Assembly (NCBI GenBank): GCA_028289405.1
Contig: JANQPP010000053.1
Span: 1 to 57,270 of the forward strand
From: Pirellulales bacterium
Lineage (GTDB): Bacteria > Planctomycetota > Planctomycetia > Pirellulales > JANQPP01
Length of the DNA: 57,270 bases
Direction: 5' to 3'
How positions within the stretch are numbered: position 1 is the first letter of the stretch; each line of letters opens with the position of its first letter. The notes under the pieces were generated by a model. It had not been told where the DNA came from, searched no databases, and saw only the letters and a program-made list of their open reading frames with translations. Below are positions 45,575 through 53,865 of the stretch, piece after piece. The position numbers were made by a program, and so were the translations under genes.

Positions 45575-47652
45575 TCCCCGTTGTCTCCTGTGGCGACATC
45601 ACTTAGCCGCTTGTCGAGCCACCGAAGCCCCTCCTCGATGTACGGAGGCGTCTTCCAGTCAACGTCTGAAGCTGCAACGTTGAGGGCGAATTCAGTCTTC
45701 TTAAAGGTGGCTTTCCTGATTCGCTTGTGAATGAGCTCGTAGTCTTGCTCGAAGTCAGGCGTGGCGGGCAGCTCCACGCCGAGGTCAATACTCTTGTCCC
45801 GAACATGCTGGATGTTGGCGAAGGCAAAGGACTCCTCGAAGGTTCGGCCATGCATGGGGGCTTCTGCCCCATGCCCCTTCACGATTTGCGGTCTTTGATA
45901 CGCGACGTAGCACTCTCCTTCAGCGAGGATTTGGGACTCGGGTGCGAGTGCTGCGAGGTCCTCAATCGTGGTCTTATTCAAGTAGAACTTCAGTGACCGG
46001 TTCGTGCTCTCCGCCCCTGCCTTATCGGCACGACAAGCGGATCGACTGGATGCGGGGTCGACCGAATCAATGTCCGTAACTACGAGATAGGGAATCGCAA
46101 GAAATTTTAGCAGGCTCGCGAACCGGTGGGCGTAGGCCCCGCCCACCTCAAGAACGGAGAGATACTTGGTCTGCAGCCCCTTCGCCACCTTCTCAATCAT
46201 GTAAGGCATCAACAGCTTCTCAACGCTTCCCTCGATTGGCACCGCTGCGTCTGCGAAGAAGAGGTCGCAGTGAGTCAGCTTCAAGTAGCGCTTCAGGAAA
46301 GCCAGCGTCTCGGTTTCGTCTTCGACTACTCCTGGGGCCGAGGCACCCTGAGGTGTGAAGTTTCTCAGGCTCACGACCGTGGAGGCGTGTAGCGTCTTCG
46401 TGGCGCCTGAAGCCTCGTCTGCCATTTGGCAACGCCGAAAGTAGCGGACCTTCTCGAAGTCGACGGTCTCCAGGATGTGGGACGAGTGCGTCGTTACCGC
46501 GAGCTGCGGAACCTTGTCCGGCTCTTTGGCCCTCACGGATTCCCTTTTGATGATTTCCCAGACGTTGGCGATGAACGTCTGTTGCACTTGTGCGTGTAGG
46601 TGCACCTCCGGCTCTTCCACAAAGATCAGCTGGCAAAGCGGGCGTCGTTCTTCGGTTCTTATCCACTGCAGGTGGAAGTGACTGATTTGTATCGCCAGGT
46701 AGATGAGGTTCTTGAACCCAAGTCCGTTGTACGCTTCCGGCAATTCGTGCTGCAGCTTGGGGTCGACGTAGATGAGCTCGGTGTTGCCCTGCAACGCCAC
46801 ATCGGGATTGAGTGCAGAGACAATCTTGAGTTGACGATCGGCGACGGAAGGAACGCCGAGATTCCGAATCACTTCGAAGAGGTCCTCAAACGTCAGCTGG
46901 TAGTGCTGCGTGAGTTTCTCGTTGTTCTCATCAATGATTCTGTTGGCATCTTCGTTGGTCTCCGCCTGCTCCAGGTTTTTTCGATAGAACGACGTCAACA
47001 CAGCCGACAGGCGAGTGCTCCGGGCGACGTCCCGGTCATCGATGTTGCGTTGTGCGTCAACAAAATCAACGCGGATCAACGACTGCAGCGCCTTCTTGCC
47101 ATCCTCAGGAGGCAGCGGCTGCGCCTTGACTTCGCCGCCCTCGTCTTCGAGGGCAAAATAGTTCAACTCGAAGTGCTTGCCGAGATTGCCGTCCACCGCA
47201 AGGAACTGCGAGAGCGTCTTTTCAGAACGACCATCCTTTTTCCTGGGGAAACGCTGCAGGTAAGCGGCTTTAAGCTTCACCGCGTCTTTTGCCGCGAAGC
47301 TCATCCTGACGCCGACATCGTCAAGCTCCTCGGAGATGCTCGGCACGAGTGTGATGACGCGATCGAACTCGGCGTCAGGGTCAATCGAAAACCAGAGATC
47401 CATCTCGATGGTCGGCAAGCTCACGTTGCCAGTTTCGTTGGCCTGTCCGAAGCCGTCTAGCTTCGCAATCTGGGAGACGGAGAAGTCGTAGACCTTAAAG
47501 TCGTTCCGCTTCACGAAGTGGCGGAAAGCGGTCGTGCCGGACGTCTTCCCACTATTGTTTGGGCCAACGAAAACTGTCTCGCTCTGTTCAAAGTCAATCG
47601 TCACATCCTCCAGACGCCGATAATTCCGCAGAGCAATACGCCTTACCTTCAT
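45571..47652 (-). CDS. gajA: OLD-family ATPase/TOPRIM nuclease (GajA-like)
   Basis: A 693-residue intact protein. The ABC-type ATPase has Walker A FVGPNNSGKTSGT near residue 32, Walker B LIFVEEPEVHLHAQV, and AVTTHSSHIL. A C-terminal TOPRIM domain has FADAAVPIEGSVEKLLMP (Glu) and LVVTDIDSVDPAS (D-x-D). OLD nuclease plus UvrD helicase in this order is the Gabija defence arrangement, where GajA cuts DNA when nucleotides run low during phage infection. The downstream helicase overlaps by four bases but is a pseudogene. The upstream gene overlaps by one base (TGATG). Confidence 0.88.
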   Translation of the reverse strand: MKVRRIALRNYRRLEDVTIDFEQSETVFVGPNNSGKTSGTTAFRHFVKRNDFKVYDFSVSQIAKLDGFGQANETGNVSLPTIEMDLWFSIDPDAEFDRVITLVPSISEELDDVGVRMSFAAKDAVKLKAAYLQRFPRKKDGRSEKTLSQFLAVDGNLGKHFELNYFALEDEGGEVKAQPLPPEDGKKALQSLIRVDFVDAQRNIDDRDVARSTRLSAVLTSFYRKNLEQAETNEDANRIIDENNEKLTQHYQLTFEDLFEVIRNLGVPSVADRQLKIVSALNPDVALQGNTELIYVDPKLQHELPEAYNGLGFKNLIYLAIQISHFHLQWIRTEERRPLCQLIFVEEPEVHLHAQVQQTFIANVWEIIKRESVRAKEPDKVPQLAVTTHSSHILETVDFEKVRYFRRCQMADEASGATKTLHASTVVSLRNFTPQGASAPGVVEDETETLAFLKRYLKLTHCDLFFADAAVPIEGSVEKLLMPYMIEKVAKGLQTKYLSVLEVGGAYAHRFASLLKFLAIPYLVVTDIDSVDPASSRSACRADKAGAESTNRSLKFYLNKTTIEDLAALAPESQILAEGECYVAYQRPQIVKGHGAEAPMHGRTFEESFAFANIQHVRDKSIDLGVELPATPDFEQDYELIHKRIRKATFKKTEFALNVAASDVDWKTPPYIEEGLRWLDKRLSDVATGDNGE

Positions 47653-47981
47653 CAGAACATAGTCCTGTTCCAGAATGGCCGGAGGGTATGCGGTATCGTA
47701 CCACCAAGGCTGTTCGCCAAGAAATCCCTGTAGGCAAACCAGCGTCGGCCGTAAACGCCGAGGGCGGCCACGATGTCCGGCCTGGCCAACTTCGTCGTTG
47801 AGACCGCATCTGGCGCGGAGTTCTCATCTGCCCAATCGCGAAGACGCCCAAAGTCACTGAGGTGCGCTTCACAATGCGACACCGCTGCGAATTCGCAGGA
47901 TGCGCAACTCAGCGAGGGCGATGCAACCGCTGCCACGGAGCAGAAGGAACAAGTCGCATCGGACGGGATCACTTCGGTCAA
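47652..47981 (-). CDS. Small putative zinc-binding protein coupled to gajA
   Basis: About 109 residues. The N-terminal 40 hold C11-x2-C14, C26-x2-C29, then H36-C37-x2-H40, a spacing that looks like a zinc site. The rest is acidic with short aromatic patches (VYGRRWFAYRDF). The stop TGA shares its A with the gajA ATG (TGATG), so the genes are translationally linked. The start is uncertain: TTG 47981 or GTG 47972, neither with a good ribosome binding site. It is not one of the two canonical Gabija proteins. Confidence 0.55.
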   Translation of the reverse strand: MTEVIPSDATCSFCSVAAVASPSLSCASCEFAAVSHCEAHLSDFGRLRDWADENSAPDAVSTTKLARPDIVAALGVYGRRWFAYRDFLANSLGGTIPHTLRPFWNRTMF

Positions 47982-48057
47982 TTGGCGCCGCTAGCAACTA
48001 TCTGATTCAAGTTTGTTCGTACGTGCCGCAAACGATCTCGCCCTTAACAAATGTTTG

Positions 48058-51000
48058 CTATTCGTTGGATGCACTATCGGAATCGCGTACACTCCATTGC
48101 ACGGCGTCGGGGTTATTCTTCCAGTTGAATTTATTCGCGAATTCGTCCGGCGTGTACAACTCCTGTCCGTTCTCTGTCAGTACGACGTAGACAAAATGGC
48201 GCTCGACACGAGGCGATCCAGCGTAATGGCCATCTTCACTGACGGTCAGATATTGGCCGTTTCGAAGTGGAACATGTGCACGCGAACGACCGGTCGCGAG
48301 ATCAACCGTCCGCAGGACTTGGTCAGATGATAGGGCGATGCGGCTTCCAATGTGCGAAAACGCTGCGCCGACACACCAGGCGCCCGGCATTTCCACTTTT
48401 TTCGGAGGCGTTTTATCCGAGCTTGCATCCCAAAAATATACGGCGTTGTCCTCATTATAAGTAATGATCGTCGTTTGATTTAGCCATTTCATTAGCCTAA
48501 TTGCGGAGTACGTCCCCTCCAAAACGTCGTATTGCCGAGCATTTGCTATATCCCAAAGTTCAATTGCCCCAAGTCCGTTGATGACAGCGAGTACCGTGGA
48601 ATCTACCGAGAATGCGGCCAATTTCGCTCTGGAAACGTCAAGTTTGATATGCTCCTTTCCGGTCTGCGGATCCCAAACCCTTACGCTTTCGCTAGCGACT
48701 GTCGCGACCAAGTCGCCAGACGGAGCATACGACAGTGCATAGACCGGCGATTCGTGCTTCCATTCATGTATCTGCTGACCGTGGTGAATATCCCATACGC
48801 GGGCCGTTCCATCGCGGCTTCCTGAAACCACGAATTTCGAGTCAGGAGATCGTGCGAGCGCAAACACGACGTCCTGGTGCTGTCGGAGTCCTCGCGATTG
48901 TCTCGACTGTTCGTCCCGGAATGCGTGACGCACTTCATGATTTGATTGATGCCATCGTCCAGCATAAACATAGTTACCGGCACCTAGTGACAATATGGAC
49001 GCAACGTGGTAGTCTACCATGCCGTCAACGTTCAACCTGCCGTCAGACATGGCCCAGCGGAAAACGGGATGATTCTTCAATACGGCATCGAACCCAGTTG
49101 TGATCACCGATGGGTCTGTCGCTGAAAATGCAACAGTGTGATGGAAATTATTCGATCCATCTGCTCGATTATGCGTCGGATGAGGTCGATGCACGCGCAT
49201 GATTTCTGGATTGGCGAGACTGCAGGCATAAACAGTCGCATTTCTATCTTCAAATGCAATTCTTCCTCCCTGAGGTGACCAATCCAGCCAGTTAAATTGG
49301 CGCGGCAATTCCGGTATGTTACGGGATTCATTTCCCGAGTCAGCATTCCAGATAACTCCGCCCGCCAATATGGATTTACCGTCAGGAGACCAAGCAGATG
49401 GGCCGCCTGCATCAAATTCCCTGAGCCGTTCTCCCGATTGGCTACTCCAGATTGAGGTTTTATTGTCAAGTCCACGGGAAGCTGCCGACAGGAAATTGCT
49501 GTCGGGCGAAAACTCGACTTTACCAACTTGATAACCTGTGCGCAATTCATGCACTACCTGCATGGTATTTGCGTCCCATATGATGACTGCCTCGCCGCTA
49601 GCAACGGCAATTCGATTATCGATGCAATCAAGTGAGTGGCCCGCTTCTGGCGGATTCGTCATCGATACGGATTCGAGCAATCGACCAGTTGCTGTATCCC
49701 AGACATTCAACTCGGGTCCAACGGACGCAAACGTATTTCCGTCCGGAAACCAAGCGACACCCCGAACCGTCCCCGTATGGCCGGTTAAAACACGCAATAA
49801 ACTTCCAGATCTTGCATCCCACAAACGCACTTTTCTATCCGTGCCGCCGGACGCAAGAATTGGATCGTCCGGCGCCCATTTCAACGCATGGATCTCTCCA
49901 TCGTGCCCAACGAGAATCCGAGTTAACCTGTCGGTGGCCGCATCCCGAATGCGAATTTGACCGTCGAAGCAACCGATGGCGAGTTGGCTGCCATCGTGGC
50001 TAAATCGAAGAACCGGCTCAGCGAATGACGCTTCTCGCGTGGCAATCGTCCAGCTCAGCACGCCAGGAAGCACCGCCGGTTTCGTGACCATCGCGGATTT
50101 CGCCATTGGGCTTCTCGGCGCGATGGTTAGCTGTTGCGGAATTATTTCGAGGCCGGTGTTTTGCGCTACATCGACATTGGTGAATGCCTGCCCATGCGTG
50201 AATTCCGCACTTACGATCTTCATCCCCCCGCGCTCAAGTGTAAACCTCTCCGTGATCAGTTCCATTCCTTCCGCCGTTCGTATGCGAAGCGCATGTTGGC
50301 CCGGAACAACAGCAACACGGAGGATTTTTCCACCATCCGTCGCCGAGACGTCCACGGCGCGTTCGCCATCAATCTCAACGACGAGATCCGCGGCTGCCAA
50401 GGGTTCCTTGATGGTGACGATAAGTGTGCCGTCGGGCGTTCGCAGCTTGAACAGCAAGGCGGTCAGCAACACACAAAACACAGTCACTGCGGTCGCGGCC
50501 AGATAATGATTGACACGCGGCGGCCAACGCCTCAGCGGAGATTTCTCTCTCGGTTGTTCGCCCGGGAGCGTATCGACCAGCGCGGACGAGACGTGCTTCA
50601 ACGTGCTCTCTTCAACAGGCTCGACCGTTTGTTCGGCCGTCGACGCGCTTTCAACGAGCGCTGAAATATCGCTCCCACGCGCAAATCGAAAGAGAGCTTG
50701 CGAAACTTCGCCAGCGCTAGCAAACCGCTCATCGGGATTCTTAGCCAGCATTCGATCCAATATGGTCAGGAGCCCCTTGGGCACGTCGTCCCGGTGCGCC
50801 GACACGGGCGTGTACGGTTTTGTCGCAATTGCCATCAGTTTTTTGGGGGGCGTGTTGTATCGCTGGTTGGCGTAAGGAGCCTGTCCCGTTAGGAGCCGGT
50901 AAAGCGTGGCCCCTAGGCCATAGATATCCGCGCGACAATCCACGTCATGGCTGTCGCCGAGTTGTTCGGGTGCCATGTAATCAAGCGTTCCCATGACCTG

Positions 51001-51786
51001 GCCAGTCGAAGTCAGTTCTTCATTTGCGCCATGGGATTCGTCCAACAACGCCAACCCAAGATCGAGGACTTTTACTTCCCCGTTTGTCGTGGCCATGATA
51101 TTGGAAGGCTTGACGTCGCGATGCACGAGTCGAGCCTGATGGGCATACTCCAAGCCCTGGGCCGCCTTACGAATGAGTTCACAAGCATCTGCAATCGGCA
51201 GCGGCCCCAACCGCCGTGCAACGTCGGATAAGTCGAGCCCGTCGACGAATTCCATCACGAGAAAATGTTGGCCGTCGTCCTCGCCCGCGTCGTACGCCCG
51301 CACGATATTGCGATGATCCAAGTTACCAACGGCTTGCATCTCGCGGTGAAACCGGCGGACGGACTCTGGGTTTTTCATCCGTGCAGGCGGCAGCACTTTG
51401 ATTGCGACTTGGCGATTAAGACGCGTGTGGGTTGCTTCGAAAACGGTCCCCATGCCGCCATGTCCCAATTCACGCTCAAGCCGGTATTCGCGGAGCGACC
51501 CCAAATCGGCCCGGTGGTCTTTTGAAAAATTTGCGCCTTCCAACGCGATGCACTTGTCGACAGCCATTTCGCACTCTGGCTCAAAGAGGATCGCATCGAC
51601 CGGTGCTTCTTGTCGTAGCCCTTGGACGATGCCGTCTGAGCTGTCGTCTGCCGTTTCGAGGCGTTCTTGACAGCTCACACAAGTCGCCAGATGGCGAGAA
51701 ACCGCCTCATATTCTCGGTCGGCCAATCGACCGAAGGCGAAATTGCTGAGCTTGTCAATCGACGGACAGACATCGGTATTGGTCAT
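48058..51786 (-). CDS. Ser/Thr protein kinase with zinc-finger N-terminus and WD40 repeats
   Basis: A 1242-residue membrane protein. Residues 1-45 carry a zf-HC2-like HLATCVSC motif as in anti-sigma factors. The kinase domain is about 102-368: GHGGMGTVFEA, AIKVL (Lys130), LVHRDVKPSN (Asp224), and DLG at 242 in place of DFG, common in planctomycete kinases. A membrane helix covers about 428-447, followed by RTPDGTLIVTIKEP. From about residue 590 to 1190 come WD40 blades (ILVGHDGEIHALKW, VLTGHTGTVRGVAW, ARVWDIHHGQQIHEW). It lies 83 bases after an ECF sigma gene, so sigma activity may be controlled by it. Confidence 0.9.
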   Translation of the reverse strand: MTNTDVCPSIDKLSNFAFGRLADREYEAVSRHLATCVSCQERLETADDSSDGIVQGLRQEAPVDAILFEPECEMAVDKCIALEGANFSKDHRADLGSLREYRLERELGHGGMGTVFEATHTRLNRQVAIKVLPPARMKNPESVRRFHREMQAVGNLDHRNIVRAYDAGEDDGQHFLVMEFVDGLDLSDVARRLGPLPIADACELIRKAAQGLEYAHQARLVHRDVKPSNIMATTNGEVKVLDLGLALLDESHGANEELTSTGQVMGTLDYMAPEQLGDSHDVDCRADIYGLGATLYRLLTGQAPYANQRYNTPPKKLMAIATKPYTPVSAHRDDVPKGLLTILDRMLAKNPDERFASAGEVSQALFRFARGSDISALVESASTAEQTVEPVEESTLKHVSSALVDTLPGEQPREKSPLRRWPPRVNHYLAATAVTVFCVLLTALLFKLRTPDGTLIVTIKEPLAAADLVVEIDGERAVDVSATDGGKILRVAVVPGQHALRIRTAEGMELITERFTLERGGMKIVSAEFTHGQAFTNVDVAQNTGLEIIPQQLTIAPRSPMAKSAMVTKPAVLPGVLSWTIATREASFAEPVLRFSHDGSQLAIGCFDGQIRIRDAATDRLTRILVGHDGEIHALKWAPDDPILASGGTDRKVRLWDARSGSLLRVLTGHTGTVRGVAWFPDGNTFASVGPELNVWDTATGRLLESVSMTNPPEAGHSLDCIDNRIAVASGEAVIIWDANTMQVVHELRTGYQVGKVEFSPDSNFLSAASRGLDNKTSIWSSQSGERLREFDAGGPSAWSPDGKSILAGGVIWNADSGNESRNIPELPRQFNWLDWSPQGGRIAFEDRNATVYACSLANPEIMRVHRPHPTHNRADGSNNFHHTVAFSATDPSVITTGFDAVLKNHPVFRWAMSDGRLNVDGMVDYHVASILSLGAGNYVYAGRWHQSNHEVRHAFRDEQSRQSRGLRQHQDVVFALARSPDSKFVVSGSRDGTARVWDIHHGQQIHEWKHESPVYALSYAPSGDLVATVASESVRVWDPQTGKEHIKLDVSRAKLAAFSVDSTVLAVINGLGAIELWDIANARQYDVLEGTYSAIRLMKWLNQTTIITYNEDNAVYFWDASSDKTPPKKVEMPGAWCVGAAFSHIGSRIALSSDQVLRTVDLATGRSRAHVPLRNGQYLTVSEDGHYAGSPRVERHFVYVVLTENGQELYTPDEFANKFNWKNNPDAVQWSVRDSDSASNE

Positions 51787-51869
51787 CGTGAGAACCCTTG
51801 CCGGAAGCTGGATACAGACGGTCCCTTATTACTAAGAACGATTACGTCTGACAGCTTTTTACCGCATGC

Positions 51870-52502
51870 CTATCCTTCCCCGAAATCTTCCAGTAGGCTT
51901 CTAAGTCGGCGCAGAATGCGAGAACGTGCTTGATAGACGGCGTTTCTGGTCATTCCTAGCTGCTCAGCGGCGGTGGCCGGTGATAAAGCGTCGACGGTCG
52001 TCATCCAAAATGCATTCCAAGTGTGTTCCTCAAATTCATCGCGAACAAGCTGGGCTGCCCTAGACACGATCATTTTGCTGCCGGACGCCTCTGATCCTTT
52101 CCTGTCGGATGTCGTTGTGGATACGTCACCTGGATTGTCCGGGGCTTGTTGGATCTGGCGCTGCATATCCGTTCCGCCGGTCGCGGCCGGTCGACCTGCA
52201 TGCTGCCGGAAATAGTCGCGGCAAACGTTTCTGGTGATGGTGGTTAACCACGCGCGAAAGCTGTCGCCAGGTTTTTCTCGGCGAAAGCGGCTCAGATTCG
52301 CTGCCACTTTACGAAACACATCCTGCACGATGTCGGGACCATCCTGCTGTGGCACGCCCATTCGTCGGCATTGGTGGTAGACGAAGGGCGCATACAGCTT
52401 AGCCAACATCTCCCAAGCTGCTGGTTCATTGGAGCGAGCTCGCTCCAGCAGCGATGACGAGGTTGACGATTGGCTGAAATTGGCTGGCGTGGAACGGGTC
52501 AT
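51870..52502 (-). CDS. ECF sigma factor
   Basis: A 210-residue sigma factor. Region 2 is ERARSNEPAAWEMLAKLYAPFV...DGPDIVQDVFRKVAANLSRF, with FRAWLTTITRNVCRDYFR as region 2.3-2.4. Region 4 is DALSPATAAEQLGMTRNAVYQARSRILRRLR. A Gly/Ser/Thr-rich linker of about 45 residues joins them, containing RQIQQAPDNPGD. It precedes the kinase-WD40 gene on the same strand. Planctomycete ECF factors beside Ser/Thr kinases form known groups, so phosphorylation-dependent control is plausible. No Shine-Dalgarno is obvious at ATG 52502. Confidence 0.92.
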   Translation of the reverse strand: MTRSTPANFSQSSTSSSLLERARSNEPAAWEMLAKLYAPFVYHQCRRMGVPQQDGPDIVQDVFRKVAANLSRFRREKPGDSFRAWLTTITRNVCRDYFRQHAGRPAATGGTDMQRQIQQAPDNPGDVSTTTSDRKGSEASGSKMIVSRAAQLVRDEFEEHTWNAFWMTTVDALSPATAAEQLGMTRNAVYQARSRILRRLRSLLEDFGEG

Positions 52503-52931
52503 GTTTTATCGACCGATGGCACAACATGTTGACGGTCAACATGATACGCACACGAATCGCTCGCGTACAAGGAAGAATATCGTTTCTTCCAACCGGCGCG
52601 CCGTTTCGACCTATTGGGGAGCGGGAGGTTGCCATCAAGAAAAAGATGTCAAACGTGTTCGTTCTACTCTCAGGGGAAACAAAGCTTCGCTACTGGGGTC
52701 GGCAAAAACCCAAACACCATAAGGTTGCGATGGAAAATGCTGACAACCGCATTGCCGAACTGCCAATCCTCGAGTCATCCCTCGGCCACCAATGCGCGAA
52801 CGCACGTACGTTGTGTTCCCGCGGTGACTCGGTGATGTCGTTGCGCTTCAATCGTCTCGCATGTGGGGCGTTTCGTTGCCAGCCGATGAGCCGGATGTGG
52901 TCAACTTCGCACCAATCGCAGGAGCAGTGAA
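52503..52931. other. Divergent intergenic region, ECF sigma / zinc-ribbon gene
   Basis: About 429 bases between divergent genes. It holds a 19-base palindrome (listed separately) and otherwise only short, unnatural frames. No RNA gene was seen. Confidence 0.5.
52525..52543. promoter_or_regulatory. Perfect palindrome upstream of the ECF sigma gene
   Basis: CATGTTGACGGTCAACATG has two perfect nine-base arms around one G, 23-41 bases before the sigma start. Its TTGAC half could double as a -35 element. A dimeric regulator site is the simplest reading, but no regulator is identified. Confidence 0.45.
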
Positions 52932-53762
52932 ATGATTTCGTTTCGATGCCCGGAATGCCGCGCGAAATTCAAGACGCGGGCAAAACACGTTGGAAGACGG
53001 ATCAAGTGTCCCACTTGCAGCCAAGCGTTCGTCGTCGGTGTGTCTCCCCAAGAAAATGCTGCGGCGAGTGCGGCCAGACGTCAAGGAACCGGGTCACACG
53101 GGGAATCAAAGGCGTATTGTGAGACAAGCAAAACGTCACTACCTCGCGAATTCCTTACACGTTCAAACACAGCCCCGCCTGAAAAACCATGGCGAATGGA
53201 AGCTACTGATGACACCTCGGCTCATTCGGATGAAATGTCCGTAAATTCGCCGCTGAGCGAAACCGAGTTGGAGCACCTGGTCGCAGCGGAGGTGATTCGT
53301 CGCCGCATTCGACACGCGGCATGCTGGTTCCGATTTCAATATCTCGGTGCGGCCGGTCTGACAGCCGTAATCTTCGTCATCGTGCTCTTCATGAGCATTC
53401 TCGATCCTGGAGGGGCGCAAATCAGCGGAGGGGACGTCTGGGAAGTGGCGATCTTTTTAGCGATTCCAGGTGGTTGGACGGTTCTTTGTTATCACGCCTA
53501 TGGAGCTACTTGGAATTGCCAATCGTGGGCACCAATCACCATGTTAATCCTGCACGTATTGGCGATTGTTGTCTATATCATCGCCGGTCTCGTGGGCACA
53601 TTCGTTCCTGGCGGCAACGCATTATCACTAGTTGGCGCCGTGATCACATCGAGCGCACCAGCCGTCATTGCGTTCGTTTGTTATCGGGCATGGGCTGCGA
53701 TACCAGACTTCTTGGAACAGCCCAAGTGGTGTCAAGAAACGCTGGAATATTGCGGTTTGTAA
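52932..53762 (+). CDS. Zinc-ribbon membrane protein
   Basis: A 276-residue protein. The N-terminus is an MJ0042-type zinc ribbon, FRCPECRAKFKTRAKHVGRR then IKCPTCSQAFVV, with four Cys. A polar linker (about 40-125) leads to three to four membrane helices: AAGLTAVIFVIVLFMSIL, WEVAIFLAIPGGWTVLCYHAY, ITMLILHVLAIVVYIIAGLV and VGAVITSSAPAVIAFVCYRAW. Planctomycetes have many such ribbon-plus-membrane proteins of unknown role. Its ATG follows GGAGCAGTGAA. It shares the divergent region with the sigma gene, and a secreted subtilase follows 103 bases on. Confidence 0.8.
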   Translation: MISFRCPECRAKFKTRAKHVGRRIKCPTCSQAFVVGVSPQENAAASAARRQGTGSHGESKAYCETSKTSLPREFLTRSNTAPPEKPWRMEATDDTSAHSDEMSVNSPLSETELEHLVAAEVIRRRIRHAACWFRFQYLGAAGLTAVIFVIVLFMSILDPGGAQISGGDVWEVAIFLAIPGGWTVLCYHAYGATWNCQSWAPITMLILHVLAIVVYIIAGLVGTFVPGGNALSLVGAVITSSAPAVIAFVCYRAWAAIPDFLEQPKWCQETLEYCGL

Positions 53763-53865
53763 CGTCCGGAATCGGCTACCAATCCGCGCGAGCCAAGAGT
53801 CGGTTCAAATCACACTCGATCTGGCCGCTCTTTGACACGTTTATCATTTTACGAAAGGAAGGAAA

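Noticed and set aside
46600..47460. Plus-strand frame of 286 codons
   Set aside because: Antisense to gajA, whose ATPase motifs are in the opposite strand.
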